Part shown: one piece after another, positions 7,907 through 15,609 of the stretch | Layout of the letters: each line of letters opens with the position of its first letter | How positions within the stretch are numbered: the first letter of the stretch is position 1 | DNA from: Bacteroidales bacterium UBA1751 | Lineage (GTDB): Bacteria; Bacteroidota; Bacteroidia; Bacteroidales; UBA932 | DNA length: 27,621 nucleotides | NCBI GenBank assembly: GCA_002315995.1 | Contig: DCHN01000035.1 | Location: 4,491 to 32,111, forward strand | Direction: 5' to 3' | Program-made: the position numbers and the translations under genes | Notes under the pieces: model-generated | Databases searched by the model: none | Told to the model about the DNA's origin: nothing | The model's input: only the letters and a program-made list of their open reading frames with translations

Positions 7907-9994
7907 TTAATAGAACTTGTATCTCATATCCTCAATCTGAGCCTGCTCAGAGAGAATATAAGGAAGAGCCCTCATAACATATGCAAACTGCTGACCCTTC
8001 TTTGTCTTTGCATCATCCTCTGTGTAGAATGCACCCTTGTCAATACCATTCACTGTGAAGTAGTATACTCCAATCTGGCCCTCAACAGGTCCGTTGAGTT
8101 CTCCCTCCTTGGCATTTGCAAGAGCTCCGAGGAACTTGTAATCTATTTGCTGTGGCTGAAGTGTTGAGAATGCTATACCATCCCTGCTTGTGATGCTTGT
8201 TCCAAGAATCTGTGCAACTTCATCAAGATTCGATGCAGAAGCTGTCTTCTCCTTGCACTGTGAGGCCATAAGAGCAAGCTGTTTCTCACCTGAGAGTGTC
8301 TGTTTGATCTGTGGAGCAACCTGCTCAAGAGGAACTATTCCCTCAGCATGTTCACCTGTAACAGCAACTACAAAATAGTATCTGTTGTCAAGTGAGAGAA
8401 TTGAAGAGACTGAACCAACAGGATTATCATTGATCCAGCGAACAATTTCGCGTGCCCTCTCGTAGCTTACAAATGAACGTGATGCTGGAAGAATGTTCAT
8501 TGCAGGATAAACTGTAACATTGTTCTCCTTTACATATGTATTGAATGCATCTATCTTTCCGTTGCTTGCAGTTGCAAGCTCATTTGCCTTTGCATAATAC
8601 TCAGCATAGGTCTGCTTGCCGGCAACAGCCTCTTTGCAGAGAACAGCAACCTGATATTTCTTTGAAGGAGCAGTTTTTTTGGTAACCTTTACAAGGTGTG
8701 TTCCATACTGTGATGTCATCTTCTCAACCTGACCTACAGGCATTGTCATTACAGACTCAAACCCTGGAAGCATGAACTGTTGTGTAAGCCAACCCAAATC
8801 ACCAATCTCCTCAACATTAGGATTCTTGTCATCTGAATACTCGGCTGCAACAGCAAGGAAATTCTCAGCGCTCTTTGAAGCAACTGCCTTAAGCGAATCT
8901 GCCTTCTGCTCATTCTCTCCGCGAAGAAGAATGTGCTTTACGAATACTGAATCAGGAAGCATCTGGGTATCCATAACCTTGGCAGCATAGAAATTGTTGC
9001 CCTCCTGATATGGCTCAAGGAATGAACCTACAGCTGGATTTCCATTCATGAATTCAGCAAGGGAAGCACTCAATGAAGTGAACTGCTCAGGTGTAAAGTA
9101 CATCTGGTTCATAGGAACAGATGAGTTCCTCTGGATGAACGCCTTTACATTGTCGGTTGCTACAAACTCAGGATAAACCTTATCCATCTCGCCCTGTGCA
9201 AAATTCACATCCTCCACCGATGGAACAACCTCCCAAACAACATACTCAACATCCTTGCTTGCAGGCTGCTTCATCTTATCCTTTCTAGCATTGTAATATG
9301 CTTTGATTTCATCAGATGAAACAACTATTGATGAATCTGGAGCTGTCATTGGAAGAATAGTGAAATTCACATTGTATGTGGTGTTGCTCTCCTCCATATC
9401 CCTGGCAAGTTCAAGCGGAGTGGATACCATACTCTGCTGAAGAAGAGCATAATATTTCTCAAGCAGTGCTGTTTGAACTATGTTGTCCTGGGTGAACTTC
9501 CAGAAATTTGCAACCTTACCTGTTTCATCAGATGCAGCGGCCTGTATGAACTGGCTGAGTTTTGATTTGTCATAGTTGCCGTTTTCATCAACAAAGAAAG
9601 GATTCTGTGAGAGAACCGGTGATATGTGAGACCCCTGTGTCAATTCGGTAAGTTCAGCTTTTCCAAGCTTGATACCTGCGTTTTCAATTGCCGGAAGAAC
9701 AACAAGTCTTGTTATCTCATCCTGCCAAGCCATATTGCTGACAACCTCGCTCTGATCCTCTGTATTACCATTGGAAGTCATCTGGTATATCTCGGAAAAA
9801 TAATTTGTCCTCTTCTCGAACTCACGATATGAGATGGACTCTCCGTTCATCTTACCTACATCATACTTCGATGAGAACATCTGAAGTGTTGACTCAAGAG
9901 TGTTTGGGTCAATAATGAAAGACAACAGCGCTATTGCAATAAGCACTGTAATAAATACACCTAATTTTACGCGTATTTTCTCTAAAACTGCCAT
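7907..9994 (-). CDS. PpiD/SurA-like peptidyl-prolyl isomerase, membrane-anchored
   Basis: Periplasmic folding factor for exported proteins, probably anchored in the inner membrane. The 695-residue protein has one N-terminal membrane segment (about residues 11-28, VFITVLIAIALLSFII), a SurA_N-like chaperone region containing GESISYREFEKR, and a rotamase PpiC domain at about 347-440 with VKHILLRG, YSDDKN, DLGWLTQQFMLPGFE and TSQYGTHLVKV. The long C-terminal half resembles other Bacteroidetes PpiD-like proteins. Start ATG at 9994 gives a short charged N-terminus before the membrane helix. It is the last gene of the long minus-strand run, 71 bases after the CNNM/CBS gene, and has its own promoter-like sequence. 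SurA-like naming is also seen for such proteins; the single anchor favours PpiD. Confidence 0.9.
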   Translation of the reverse strand: MAVLEKIRVKLGVFITVLIAIALLSFIIDPNTLESTLQMFSSKYDVGKMNGESISYREFEKRTNYFSEIYQMTSNGNTEDQSEVVSNMAWQDEITRLVVLPAIENAGIKLGKAELTELTQGSHISPVLSQNPFFVDENGNYDKSKLSQFIQAAASDETGKVANFWKFTQDNIVQTALLEKYYALLQQSMVSTPLELARDMEESNTTYNVNFTILPMTAPDSSIVVSSDEIKAYYNARKDKMKQPASKDVEYVVWEVVPSVEDVNFAQGEMDKVYPEFVATDNVKAFIQRNSSVPMNQMYFTPEQFTSLSASLAEFMNGNPAVGSFLEPYQEGNNFYAAKVMDTQMLPDSVFVKHILLRGENEQKADSLKAVASKSAENFLAVAAEYSDDKNPNVEEIGDLGWLTQQFMLPGFESVMTMPVGQVEKMTSQYGTHLVKVTKKTAPSKKYQVAVLCKEAVAGKQTYAEYYAKANELATASNGKIDAFNTYVKENNVTVYPAMNILPASRSFVSYERAREIVRWINDNPVGSVSSILSLDNRYYFVVAVTGEHAEGIVPLEQVAPQIKQTLSGEKQLALMASQCKEKTASASNLDEVAQILGTSITSRDGIAFSTLQPQQIDYKFLGALANAKEGELNGPVEGQIGVYYFTVNGIDKGAFYTEDDAKTKKGQQFAYVMRALPYILSEQAQIEDMRYKFY

Positions 9995-10040
9995 TTTATT
10001 TGGTTTTTTAATAATTTATAATCTGCTCAAAATAGAGGTG

Positions 10041-10069
10041 CGAAGTTAATAAAAAAATACCTTTGTCAA
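10041..10069 (-). promoter_or_regulatory. candidate promoter for the ppiD-like gene
   Basis: The minus strand has TAACTTCG (10048-10041), one mismatch from TAnnTTTG, with TTG (10069-10067) 18 bases upstream. It overlaps the stop codon of the preceding CNNM/CBS gene and would give a leader of about 40 bases to the ATG at 9994. Weak evidence from pattern only. Confidence 0.33.
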
Positions 10070-11355
10070 CGTTGTTTGTCCATTATTTTTAACTCCACGG
10101 TATCTATCTTCATCCTTGTGGCTTTCAGTATTGTAAATCTGTATGCATCAATGGTTACAACATCATTCTGCATTGGAATGTTCTCATTCTTGAAAATGAT
10201 GAATCCTGCAAGAGTTTCATACTCCCTCGAGAGAGGAAGAGAGAGTTTCAGACGCTGATTAATCTCCTCAATTTCCATCCTTGCGGAAATAACATATCTG
10301 TTCTCTCCATTTTTTTTGCAAACCTCATTGTCATGATCTGTTTCATCATCTATTTTTCCGAATATCTCCTCAATGAGATCCTCCATTGTAACAATTCCAG
10401 CCGTTCCTCCCCATTCATCCTTTACCGCAGCTATGCTTATGCTGTTCTTCACCATATAGGCAAGCATATACTGCGCCCCCGTCTCCTCCGATTTTGAAAC
10501 AATTGGTCTTAAAAGTTCCTGAAGTGTACTGCTTCTGTGGCTGAAGAGATCTTTGGTGTGAACATATCCTATTATATTGTCTATTGAGCCGCTGTAAACC
10601 ACAATTCTGGAAAAACCAGAATCCTTGAAGAGAGCAAACAGAGCCTCAGTACCATCTTCAATATCAACCGCTACAATTTCAGTACGTGGTATCATACATT
10701 CACGCAACTTTACCTTACTGAAATTCAAGGCGTTCTGAAATATCTCTATATCATGTGTACAATCCTGCTCATCCTCATCTGCAACAACCTCTTCCGAGAG
10801 ATTCATCAGGTCGGTCTTGTCAAATATGCTTGAACGCCCCTCCTGTACCGTATTCATGCCGAATAGGCTCATGAACATGTATGATGTACCCTTTATTATG
10901 GCTGTAATAGGATAGAACAACCAGTGAAACAGCAGTATCAACCAGAAGAGAGAAGAGAAGACGCCATTGGGATTAAGCCTGCTCAATGTCTTTGGGAGAA
11001 ATTCTCCCGTAATGAGAACAATAAGGGTGGAGACTACCGTCTCTATTGCAAGGGAGACACCAAGCAACGCTCCATCTGAAATCAATCCGCCAAGAAATCC
11101 TGCAATTACCGGATTCAAGATTGCGGCTATTGAAATACCGTATATTACAAGCGATACATTGTTTCCAACAAGAAGTGAGGATATGAGCAGATCTGGAGAG
11201 TCAAGAAACCTACCCATAAGCACAGCATACCTTTTCCCCTCTTTTCTGTCTATTTCTATAAGAAGCTTGTTTGATGAAAGAAAGGCTATTTCATATGCAG
11301 AAAAGAGAGCGCTGGCAGCCAGGGCAATTATGGAGAGTATATATGGCCAGATCAT
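10066..11355 (-). CDS. CNNM-CBS-CorC_HlyC membrane protein (hemolysin C / CorC family, GldE-like architecture)
   Basis: Inner-membrane protein of the family linked to divalent cation (Mg/Co) export; the old name hemolysin is misleading. The 429 residues comprise an N-terminal DUF21/CNNM transmembrane region with about four hydrophobic segments (roughly 1-21, 60-80, 92-115, 133-155) including the family-like VGNNVSLVIYG and GEFLPKTLSRLNP, then a CBS pair from about 215 (IPRTEIVAVD, IIGYVHTKDLF, DEWGGTAGIVTMEDLIEEIFG), then a C-terminal CorC_HlyC domain. Its ATG overlaps the lptC stop as ATGA, so the two are translationally coupled. GldE, a gliding/secretion accessory protein, shares this architecture; sequence alone does not separate them. 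Confidence 0.88.
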   Translation of the reverse strand: MIWPYILSIIALAASALFSAYEIAFLSSNKLLIEIDRKEGKRYAVLMGRFLDSPDLLISSLLVGNNVSLVIYGISIAAILNPVIAGFLGGLISDGALLGVSLAIETVVSTLIVLITGEFLPKTLSRLNPNGVFSSLFWLILLFHWLFYPITAIIKGTSYMFMSLFGMNTVQEGRSSIFDKTDLMNLSEEVVADEDEQDCTHDIEIFQNALNFSKVKLRECMIPRTEIVAVDIEDGTEALFALFKDSGFSRIVVYSGSIDNIIGYVHTKDLFSHRSSTLQELLRPIVSKSEETGAQYMLAYMVKNSISIAAVKDEWGGTAGIVTMEDLIEEIFGKIDDETDHDNEVCKKNGENRYVISARMEIEEINQRLKLSLPLSREYETLAGFIIFKNENIPMQNDVVTIDAYRFTILKATRMKIDTVELKIMDKQR

Positions 11356-12125
11356 TCCTCAAAAATGATTATATCTTCTGTTTTGGTTCTATTTGGTTTG
11401 ATTCCCTTTCTCCTGTCAAGTCCCGCCCTATGGGATGCAACAGAGTCACTCGCCTGCTCTTTGTGAATTTTTAAAGGATTCATTCTCTTTACCGAAGCCC
11501 TTGGACCTATGAAATTTGCAGTATCAATCAACCTTACATCATTGCTGTCACTTATAACTCCGTAACAGTCAAATAATTTAAGAAGTCTGGCGTTACGCGC
11601 CATTTCATCGCTCTCCATACCATACCCCTGCATGAATCCCTGTGGGGACTTCATCTTTACATAACAATGGGTATATATCTTATGGTTTTCGCGATCCCAA
11701 TAGAGTGTATCAGTCTCCATAACCTGTTCATTTATGAAGTTGTGAATGAAAACATTTCCGAATGCCTCCCACTTTTCACCTCCCACCGTAGTGGTATGTC
11801 GTGCCTGATCTGAACGGATCCTGGTCTCAAGCTCCCCCTCCTCATTATATCCATAGAGATCGAGTCCCTGCGGGAAGAGCTCATAAGATACATGTGTGGA
11901 GTCATTCTGATACCGCTCCATACGAGGTGTTGACATTCTCATCTGCATCTTTCCGTTCTCTGACTTAAGGGCATACATATTCTCTATAACCTGCCTTGGA
12001 GTAGAGTTGATATCAGTATCCCCACCCCTCTTTTCTCCTCCCGAACATGACACGAGAAGAAGAAGTGCAATAAACGATATTGAATATAATGCAGACGTTT
12101 TCAACTGATACTCTATTTTATGCAT
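11352..12125 (-). CDS. lptC: LptC-like LPS export lipoprotein
   Basis: Periplasmic component probably bridging the LptBFG transporter to the Lpt protein bridge for lipopolysaccharide transport. The 257-residue protein has a lipoprotein signal with lipobox LVSC (Cys 27), unlike E. coli LptC, which is anchored by an uncleaved helix. The body contains beta-jellyroll/OstA-like repeats typical of the LptC family: RMERYQNDSTHVSYELFPQG, DLYGYNEEGELETRIRSDQA, WEAFGNVFIHN and TDTLYWDRENHKIYTH. It overlaps the downstream CNNM gene by four bases and follows the TPR gene by 57 bases, a gap that contains a GC-rich inverted repeat ending three bases before the ATG. The family call rests on motif pattern and neighbourhood. 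Confidence 0.82.
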   Translation of the reverse strand: MHKIEYQLKTSALYSISFIALLLLVSCSGGEKRGGDTDINSTPRQVIENMYALKSENGKMQMRMSTPRMERYQNDSTHVSYELFPQGLDLYGYNEEGELETRIRSDQARHTTTVGGEKWEAFGNVFIHNFINEQVMETDTLYWDRENHKIYTHCYVKMKSPQGFMQGYGMESDEMARNARLLKLFDCYGVISDSNDVRLIDTANFIGPRASVKRMNPLKIHKEQASDSVASHRAGLDRRKGIKPNRTKTEDIIIFEE

Positions 12126-12128
12126 AAA

Positions 12129-12171
12129 GGGTTGGTTGGGTTTTACCCCAGCCAGCCCTGAATTATTTTTT
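12129..12171 (+). terminator. inverted repeat in the lptC leader that folds perfectly only on the plus strand
   Basis: GGGTTGGTTGGG (12129-12140) and CCCAGCCAGCCC (12147-12158) face each other across a six-base loop. As plus-strand RNA all 12 positions pair (two as G-U), and a T6 run follows at 12166-12171, like an intrinsic terminator. As minus-strand RNA, the direction of the genes, two positions become C-A mismatches. No plus-strand gene lies upstream, so it may stop antisense transcription or shape the lptC leader. Confidence 0.35.
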
Positions 12172-12182
12172 CCGCACGGGAA

Positions 12183-13499
12183 TTATTTGTTTGTCCTTAC
12201 TGTTGTAGTTGCGCTCATGCCACCGCAGCTTATTGAGTATGAACTGCCGTTTGAGAGGTCATACATGAAGGCATCCTCTACCTTTGGATAGTATATTCTT
12301 GCCTGTGATATTGACTTGTCAGCCTCAGAAGCAAGAGACTCATCAGCAGCCTTTGCCTTCTGGAAATAGTCTGTTGCTACCCAGAACTTAGCTCTCTGGT
12401 CCATCTCGTCACCTGAACATTTAACCTGCATCCAAATTGAACCAATAAGCATATAAGCCTTGCCTGCGAATACAGCATCAGCCTCTGCAGCCTGTTTTGC
12501 ATAAGCTACTGCCTTGCCATTGTTCTTGCCCTGGAACTGGAGCACTGCCATTTCATAAAGAAGGGATCCCTTCTCGTTTGCAAGTGCATCAGGACTCTCT
12601 ACTGCCATCTGAAGATACTGAAGAGCCTTCTCGTCATTATCCTTGCTTCTATAAAGTTTATAGAGGAGCTTTGCAGATGCATATGAAGGCTCAAGCTGAT
12701 GCATTGTTGTAACACTCTTAAGGAAGAGATCCGAATCAATACACTCAGCATTTGAGAGAATCTTTGCAACTGACTTTACAAGTACAAGATCATTAGGATT
12801 TGCGGCCACTCTAGGTCCGAATACCTTCTGGAGGTTATCACAGTTTGCAACACCACTCACAATGAACATGTTTTCAAATGATTTCTGTGTTGAGACATTG
12901 GCCTCGCTTGCATTTGAAGCAACAAGCTCCTCAATGTATGGACTGAATTTGGTATATGTGCCAATAACCTGGTCATCAGAGAATTTGCCAGCCTTATAAA
13001 GGCTTACAGCCCTATCCATTGCTGCAAGGTAGAAATCAGGATTCATGTTCACACCAACCATAGTATGGAAAGCATCTATCTTGTCAATGAGAGATGCATC
13101 ATCCTGTGGCATATAGTTCATCATATCAAAAATCTGAGCCTCCTTTGCCTTTACCTCGCTCTTTTTGAAATTGGCTGCACGGGTCTCATGTATGAGCATC
13201 AATGTATCTATGAGCTGTGCCCTTCTTGTAGGATCCTGTTCACTCTGAAGAAGACCCTTCATGATTTTTGCACCATTGATGAAGAGGTTCTGGCTAACCT
13301 TTGCAGGACAGTGGTTGAATGCCTTCTGCCACTGGTAATTTGCCTCTGACATATTTCCCTGGTCAAGGAAATTCTTGTAAAAGTTAAGGGCGTTTACACA
13401 CTCAGCGCTGTCCTTTCCATATTTGCCCTGAGCGAAGGATACGGTATTTGCCACCGCAACCAATGCTACCACCATTAAAAATTTCTGCAGATGTTTCAT
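12183..13499 (-). CDS. periplasmic tetratricopeptide-repeat protein of unknown function
   Basis: A 438-residue exported protein with a clear signal peptide (MKHLQKFLMVVALVAVA..., predicted cut after SFA at residue 23). The body is helical, with TPR-like pairs such as ANYQWQKAFNHCPAK near the start, SAKLLYKLYRSKDNDEKALQYLQMAVESP, and GKAVAYAKQAAEAD followed by AYMLIGSIWMQVKCSG. Seven or more Cys residues are spread through it. It lies between the outer-membrane barrel gene (42-base gap) and lptC (57-base gap) on one strand, so a role in envelope assembly or outer-membrane protein scaffolding is plausible but is inference. I do not recognise a characterised homologue. Confidence 0.82.
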   Translation of the reverse strand: MKHLQKFLMVVALVAVANTVSFAQGKYGKDSAECVNALNFYKNFLDQGNMSEANYQWQKAFNHCPAKVSQNLFINGAKIMKGLLQSEQDPTRRAQLIDTLMLIHETRAANFKKSEVKAKEAQIFDMMNYMPQDDASLIDKIDAFHTMVGVNMNPDFYLAAMDRAVSLYKAGKFSDDQVIGTYTKFSPYIEELVASNASEANVSTQKSFENMFIVSGVANCDNLQKVFGPRVAANPNDLVLVKSVAKILSNAECIDSDLFLKSVTTMHQLEPSYASAKLLYKLYRSKDNDEKALQYLQMAVESPDALANEKGSLLYEMAVLQFQGKNNGKAVAYAKQAAEADAVFAGKAYMLIGSIWMQVKCSGDEMDQRAKFWVATDYFQKAKAADESLASEADKSISQARIYYPKVEDAFMYDLSNGSSYSISCGGMSATTTVRTNK

Positions 13500-13541
13500 A
13501 GTTTAATGTTGTTCTGTATTATTAATATTTGTTTGTGTTTT

Positions 13542-14846
13542 CTACTGATAAAGCTGTTTGATGAACCAAATGTCGTGGAGACTTATGTTAAGTACAAAAT
13601 TCACATAATTCTCCTTTATTAGACCATTATTGAGCGACCCTCTCTGACCCACATCAACCGAGAAGTTCAGTGCGTTGTTCAACCTGTATACAGGGAAACC
13701 GAGACCTATTGTAAAACCTTTGGCATCAACACTGTTTCCATTCACATTGAGGTATGATTTCTCATAATACGCTCCAACTCTGTATGTTATTCTTTTTAAG
13801 TAATATCTTATATCGTATTTGTTCGGAGTGTATTCGAATCCAACTCTTGCCGATGAAGCAGCCTGCAGCTTGCTTACAATACCTGTTTGTGATATGCTCT
13901 GGGCCCCGCTCCAATCCTGATATTTTATATCAAAACCAACCATCCACTTATCTCTCTTGCGGTACGATGCACCAAACGATATTTCATCAGGAATATCAAG
14001 GGAGAATCTCTCCTTGGAGTAATAAGTGGTATCCGAAACACTCTCAGCCCTGGTAGCCCAACTTGTGTTCTTTATAAGACCTGTGAGCCTGCTCTGTAAC
14101 CTCCATGTTGCTCCCAGGGTCAAACTCCTGTCCTTGTTTTCACCAAACTCCTTATGATATTGAAGACCCAGCTTCAAAGTATATGCAGTTGGCTGATAAC
14201 TCCAGTCTGTATATATACTGGAAAGGGATTCAAGGGTTCCAAAGACTACATCACTGCTTCTGTCGAGCGAACCGAAAATAAAACCGAACTGAGCTCCTAC
14301 GGTAAAATTCCTTATATCCATAGCGGTAGCGAAAAACGCCTCATAAAGCGATCCGCTGCCATATTTCTTGTATCTTATATCTCCATAATCGGCAACAAGT
14401 TTGGTATCAAGCTCCTCTGACTCCACTTCATAACCCATTTCTGAATAAGGCTGTATACCAAAAGCCATTGCAGATTTTTTGTACAGGGGGGTTGTGAACA
14501 TCAAGCTCTGTATTGTTGCAGTATTGTATGCAGATGTGGTCACTCCATCTTTTGAATAGATGTTCTTCATTGAAAAACTGACATCAAACATAAAAGAGAG
14601 TGTATCTCTTTCTGTAATTGATGCCGGATTCATGATGTTGATATAATGGTTGTCCCTTACACCTACACCTATACCACCCATTCCCATATTCATTGAATTT
14701 GTAGGAGATGCGAGGGTTCCCAATCCAAACATTGAGTATGGGGTGAAATTGCTCAAAGCATCCTCTCCCTTTCCCATTGCCAGATTTGTACTGACAAGTG
14801 AGATGAAAAGGACGATGGCTGCCTTGATGTTAATTCTTTTCTGCAT
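13542..14846 (-). CDS. predicted outer-membrane beta-barrel protein (FadL/PorV-like)
   Basis: A 434-residue exported protein read from the ATG at 14846, giving a signal peptide MQKRINIKAAIVLFISLVST... cut near residue 23-25. An open frame extends 20 codons further upstream, but it has no signal sequence and lies inside coaX. The mature N-terminus has the pattern of FadL/PorV/PorQ-type barrels: YSMFGLGTLASPTNSMNMG, MGGIGVGVRD and INIMNPAS. The rest alternates polar and aromatic residues as beta-strands and ends in an aromatic-rich strand (NISLHDIWFIKQLYQ). Its ATG overlaps the end of coaX by 17 bases, implying coupled translation. Substrate and partners cannot be inferred; a fatty-acid-transport or secretion-accessory role are only possibilities. 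Confidence 0.8.
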   Translation of the reverse strand: MQKRINIKAAIVLFISLVSTNLAMGKGEDALSNFTPYSMFGLGTLASPTNSMNMGMGGIGVGVRDNHYINIMNPASITERDTLSFMFDVSFSMKNIYSKDGVTTSAYNTATIQSLMFTTPLYKKSAMAFGIQPYSEMGYEVESEELDTKLVADYGDIRYKKYGSGSLYEAFFATAMDIRNFTVGAQFGFIFGSLDRSSDVVFGTLESLSSIYTDWSYQPTAYTLKLGLQYHKEFGENKDRSLTLGATWRLQSRLTGLIKNTSWATRAESVSDTTYYSKERFSLDIPDEISFGASYRKRDKWMVGFDIKYQDWSGAQSISQTGIVSKLQAASSARVGFEYTPNKYDIRYYLKRITYRVGAYYEKSYLNVNGNSVDAKGFTIGLGFPVYRLNNALNFSVDVGQRGSLNNGLIKENYVNFVLNISLHDIWFIKQLYQ

Positions 14847-15576
14847 AATAATCAGCAATTTGAGCAAGACCCATAAGAACCAGATTTGGCGTGGCAAAGA
14901 TGGCACTTTTCATCTTTTTGGCAAAATAAAAAGCATCACCCCCGGTAAACACTATGGTTCTGCCAGGATATTTGTTTATATACCCCTCAACTTCAAACAT
15001 AATACCAAAAACAACTCCGGCACTCATTGCTCCCATAATTTCAACACCCTCATCTGGAATCTCATCAATAGGAGACTTGATATATGGCAATCTTTTGGTA
15101 TAATCCTTCAGCGCTTTGAACCGGCTTCTCATTCCAAGAGAGATGTTCCCTGATGTAAAGGAGCCATTCCTGTCTATAAAATCTATGGTCAGCGCTGTTC
15201 CAAAATCAAACTTTATACAATCTTCACCCTTGAAAAGAGACCCAACGGCAAGAGCCCCGGCTATTCTGTCGGCTCCAAGTCCCTGTGGGTTGAATTTGTA
15301 ATCAAGATTATACGGAAGTTCTGTGTCAACATCCAGTAAAATAAACTTCCTGCATAACTGCTTGAGAGACGCATTCAACTCCTCATCATTGAGACGCACG
15401 TTGGAAAACACCACAACATCTATCTCCTCACCCTTCTCCACTCTCTCCTTTATCTTTGACAAAATGAATCCTTGTATATTCTGCCCCGGTTTGCTTCTGT
15501 GACAATCTCCAATAACCCCATCCTGTTCAAACGCCACCTTGCAACTGGTATTGCCAAGATCTATCAGATAATTCAT
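14830..15576 (-). CDS. coaX: type III pantothenate kinase
   Basis: Catalyses ATP-dependent phosphorylation of pantothenate, the first step of coenzyme A synthesis, in the cytoplasm. The 248-residue protein starts YLIDLGNTSCK (residues 3-13; phosphate-binding DxGNT, catalytic Asp 6), has GLGADRIAGALAVG (about 99-112; substrate-binding GxDR) and DFGTALTIDFID (124-135), all signatures of the ASKHA-fold CoaX family, and has the usual length. It starts 33 bases after mfd and its 3' end overlaps the barrel-protein gene by 17 bases. Type III kinases are resistant to feedback by CoA, a family property not visible in the sequence. Confidence 0.93.
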   Translation of the reverse strand: MNYLIDLGNTSCKVAFEQDGVIGDCHRSKPGQNIQGFILSKIKERVEKGEEIDVVVFSNVRLNDEELNASLKQLCRKFILLDVDTELPYNLDYKFNPQGLGADRIAGALAVGSLFKGEDCIKFDFGTALTIDFIDRNGSFTSGNISLGMRSRFKALKDYTKRLPYIKSPIDEIPDEGVEIMGAMSAGVVFGIMFEVEGYINKYPGRTIVFTGGDAFYFAKKMKSAIFATPNLVLMGLAQIADYYAEKN

Positions 15577-15609
15577 AACTATTTGGTAAACCCTATATTT
15601 TGATACAAT

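Noticed and set aside
10058..10065. TACCTTTG, exact TAnnTTTG on the plus strand
   Set aside because: It would drive transcription antisense to the CNNM/CBS gene, and no -33 element is visible; probably chance.
14847..14906. 20-codon N-terminal extension of the outer-membrane barrel gene
   Set aside because: It lies within coaX and would bury the clear signal peptide that starts at the ATG at 14846.
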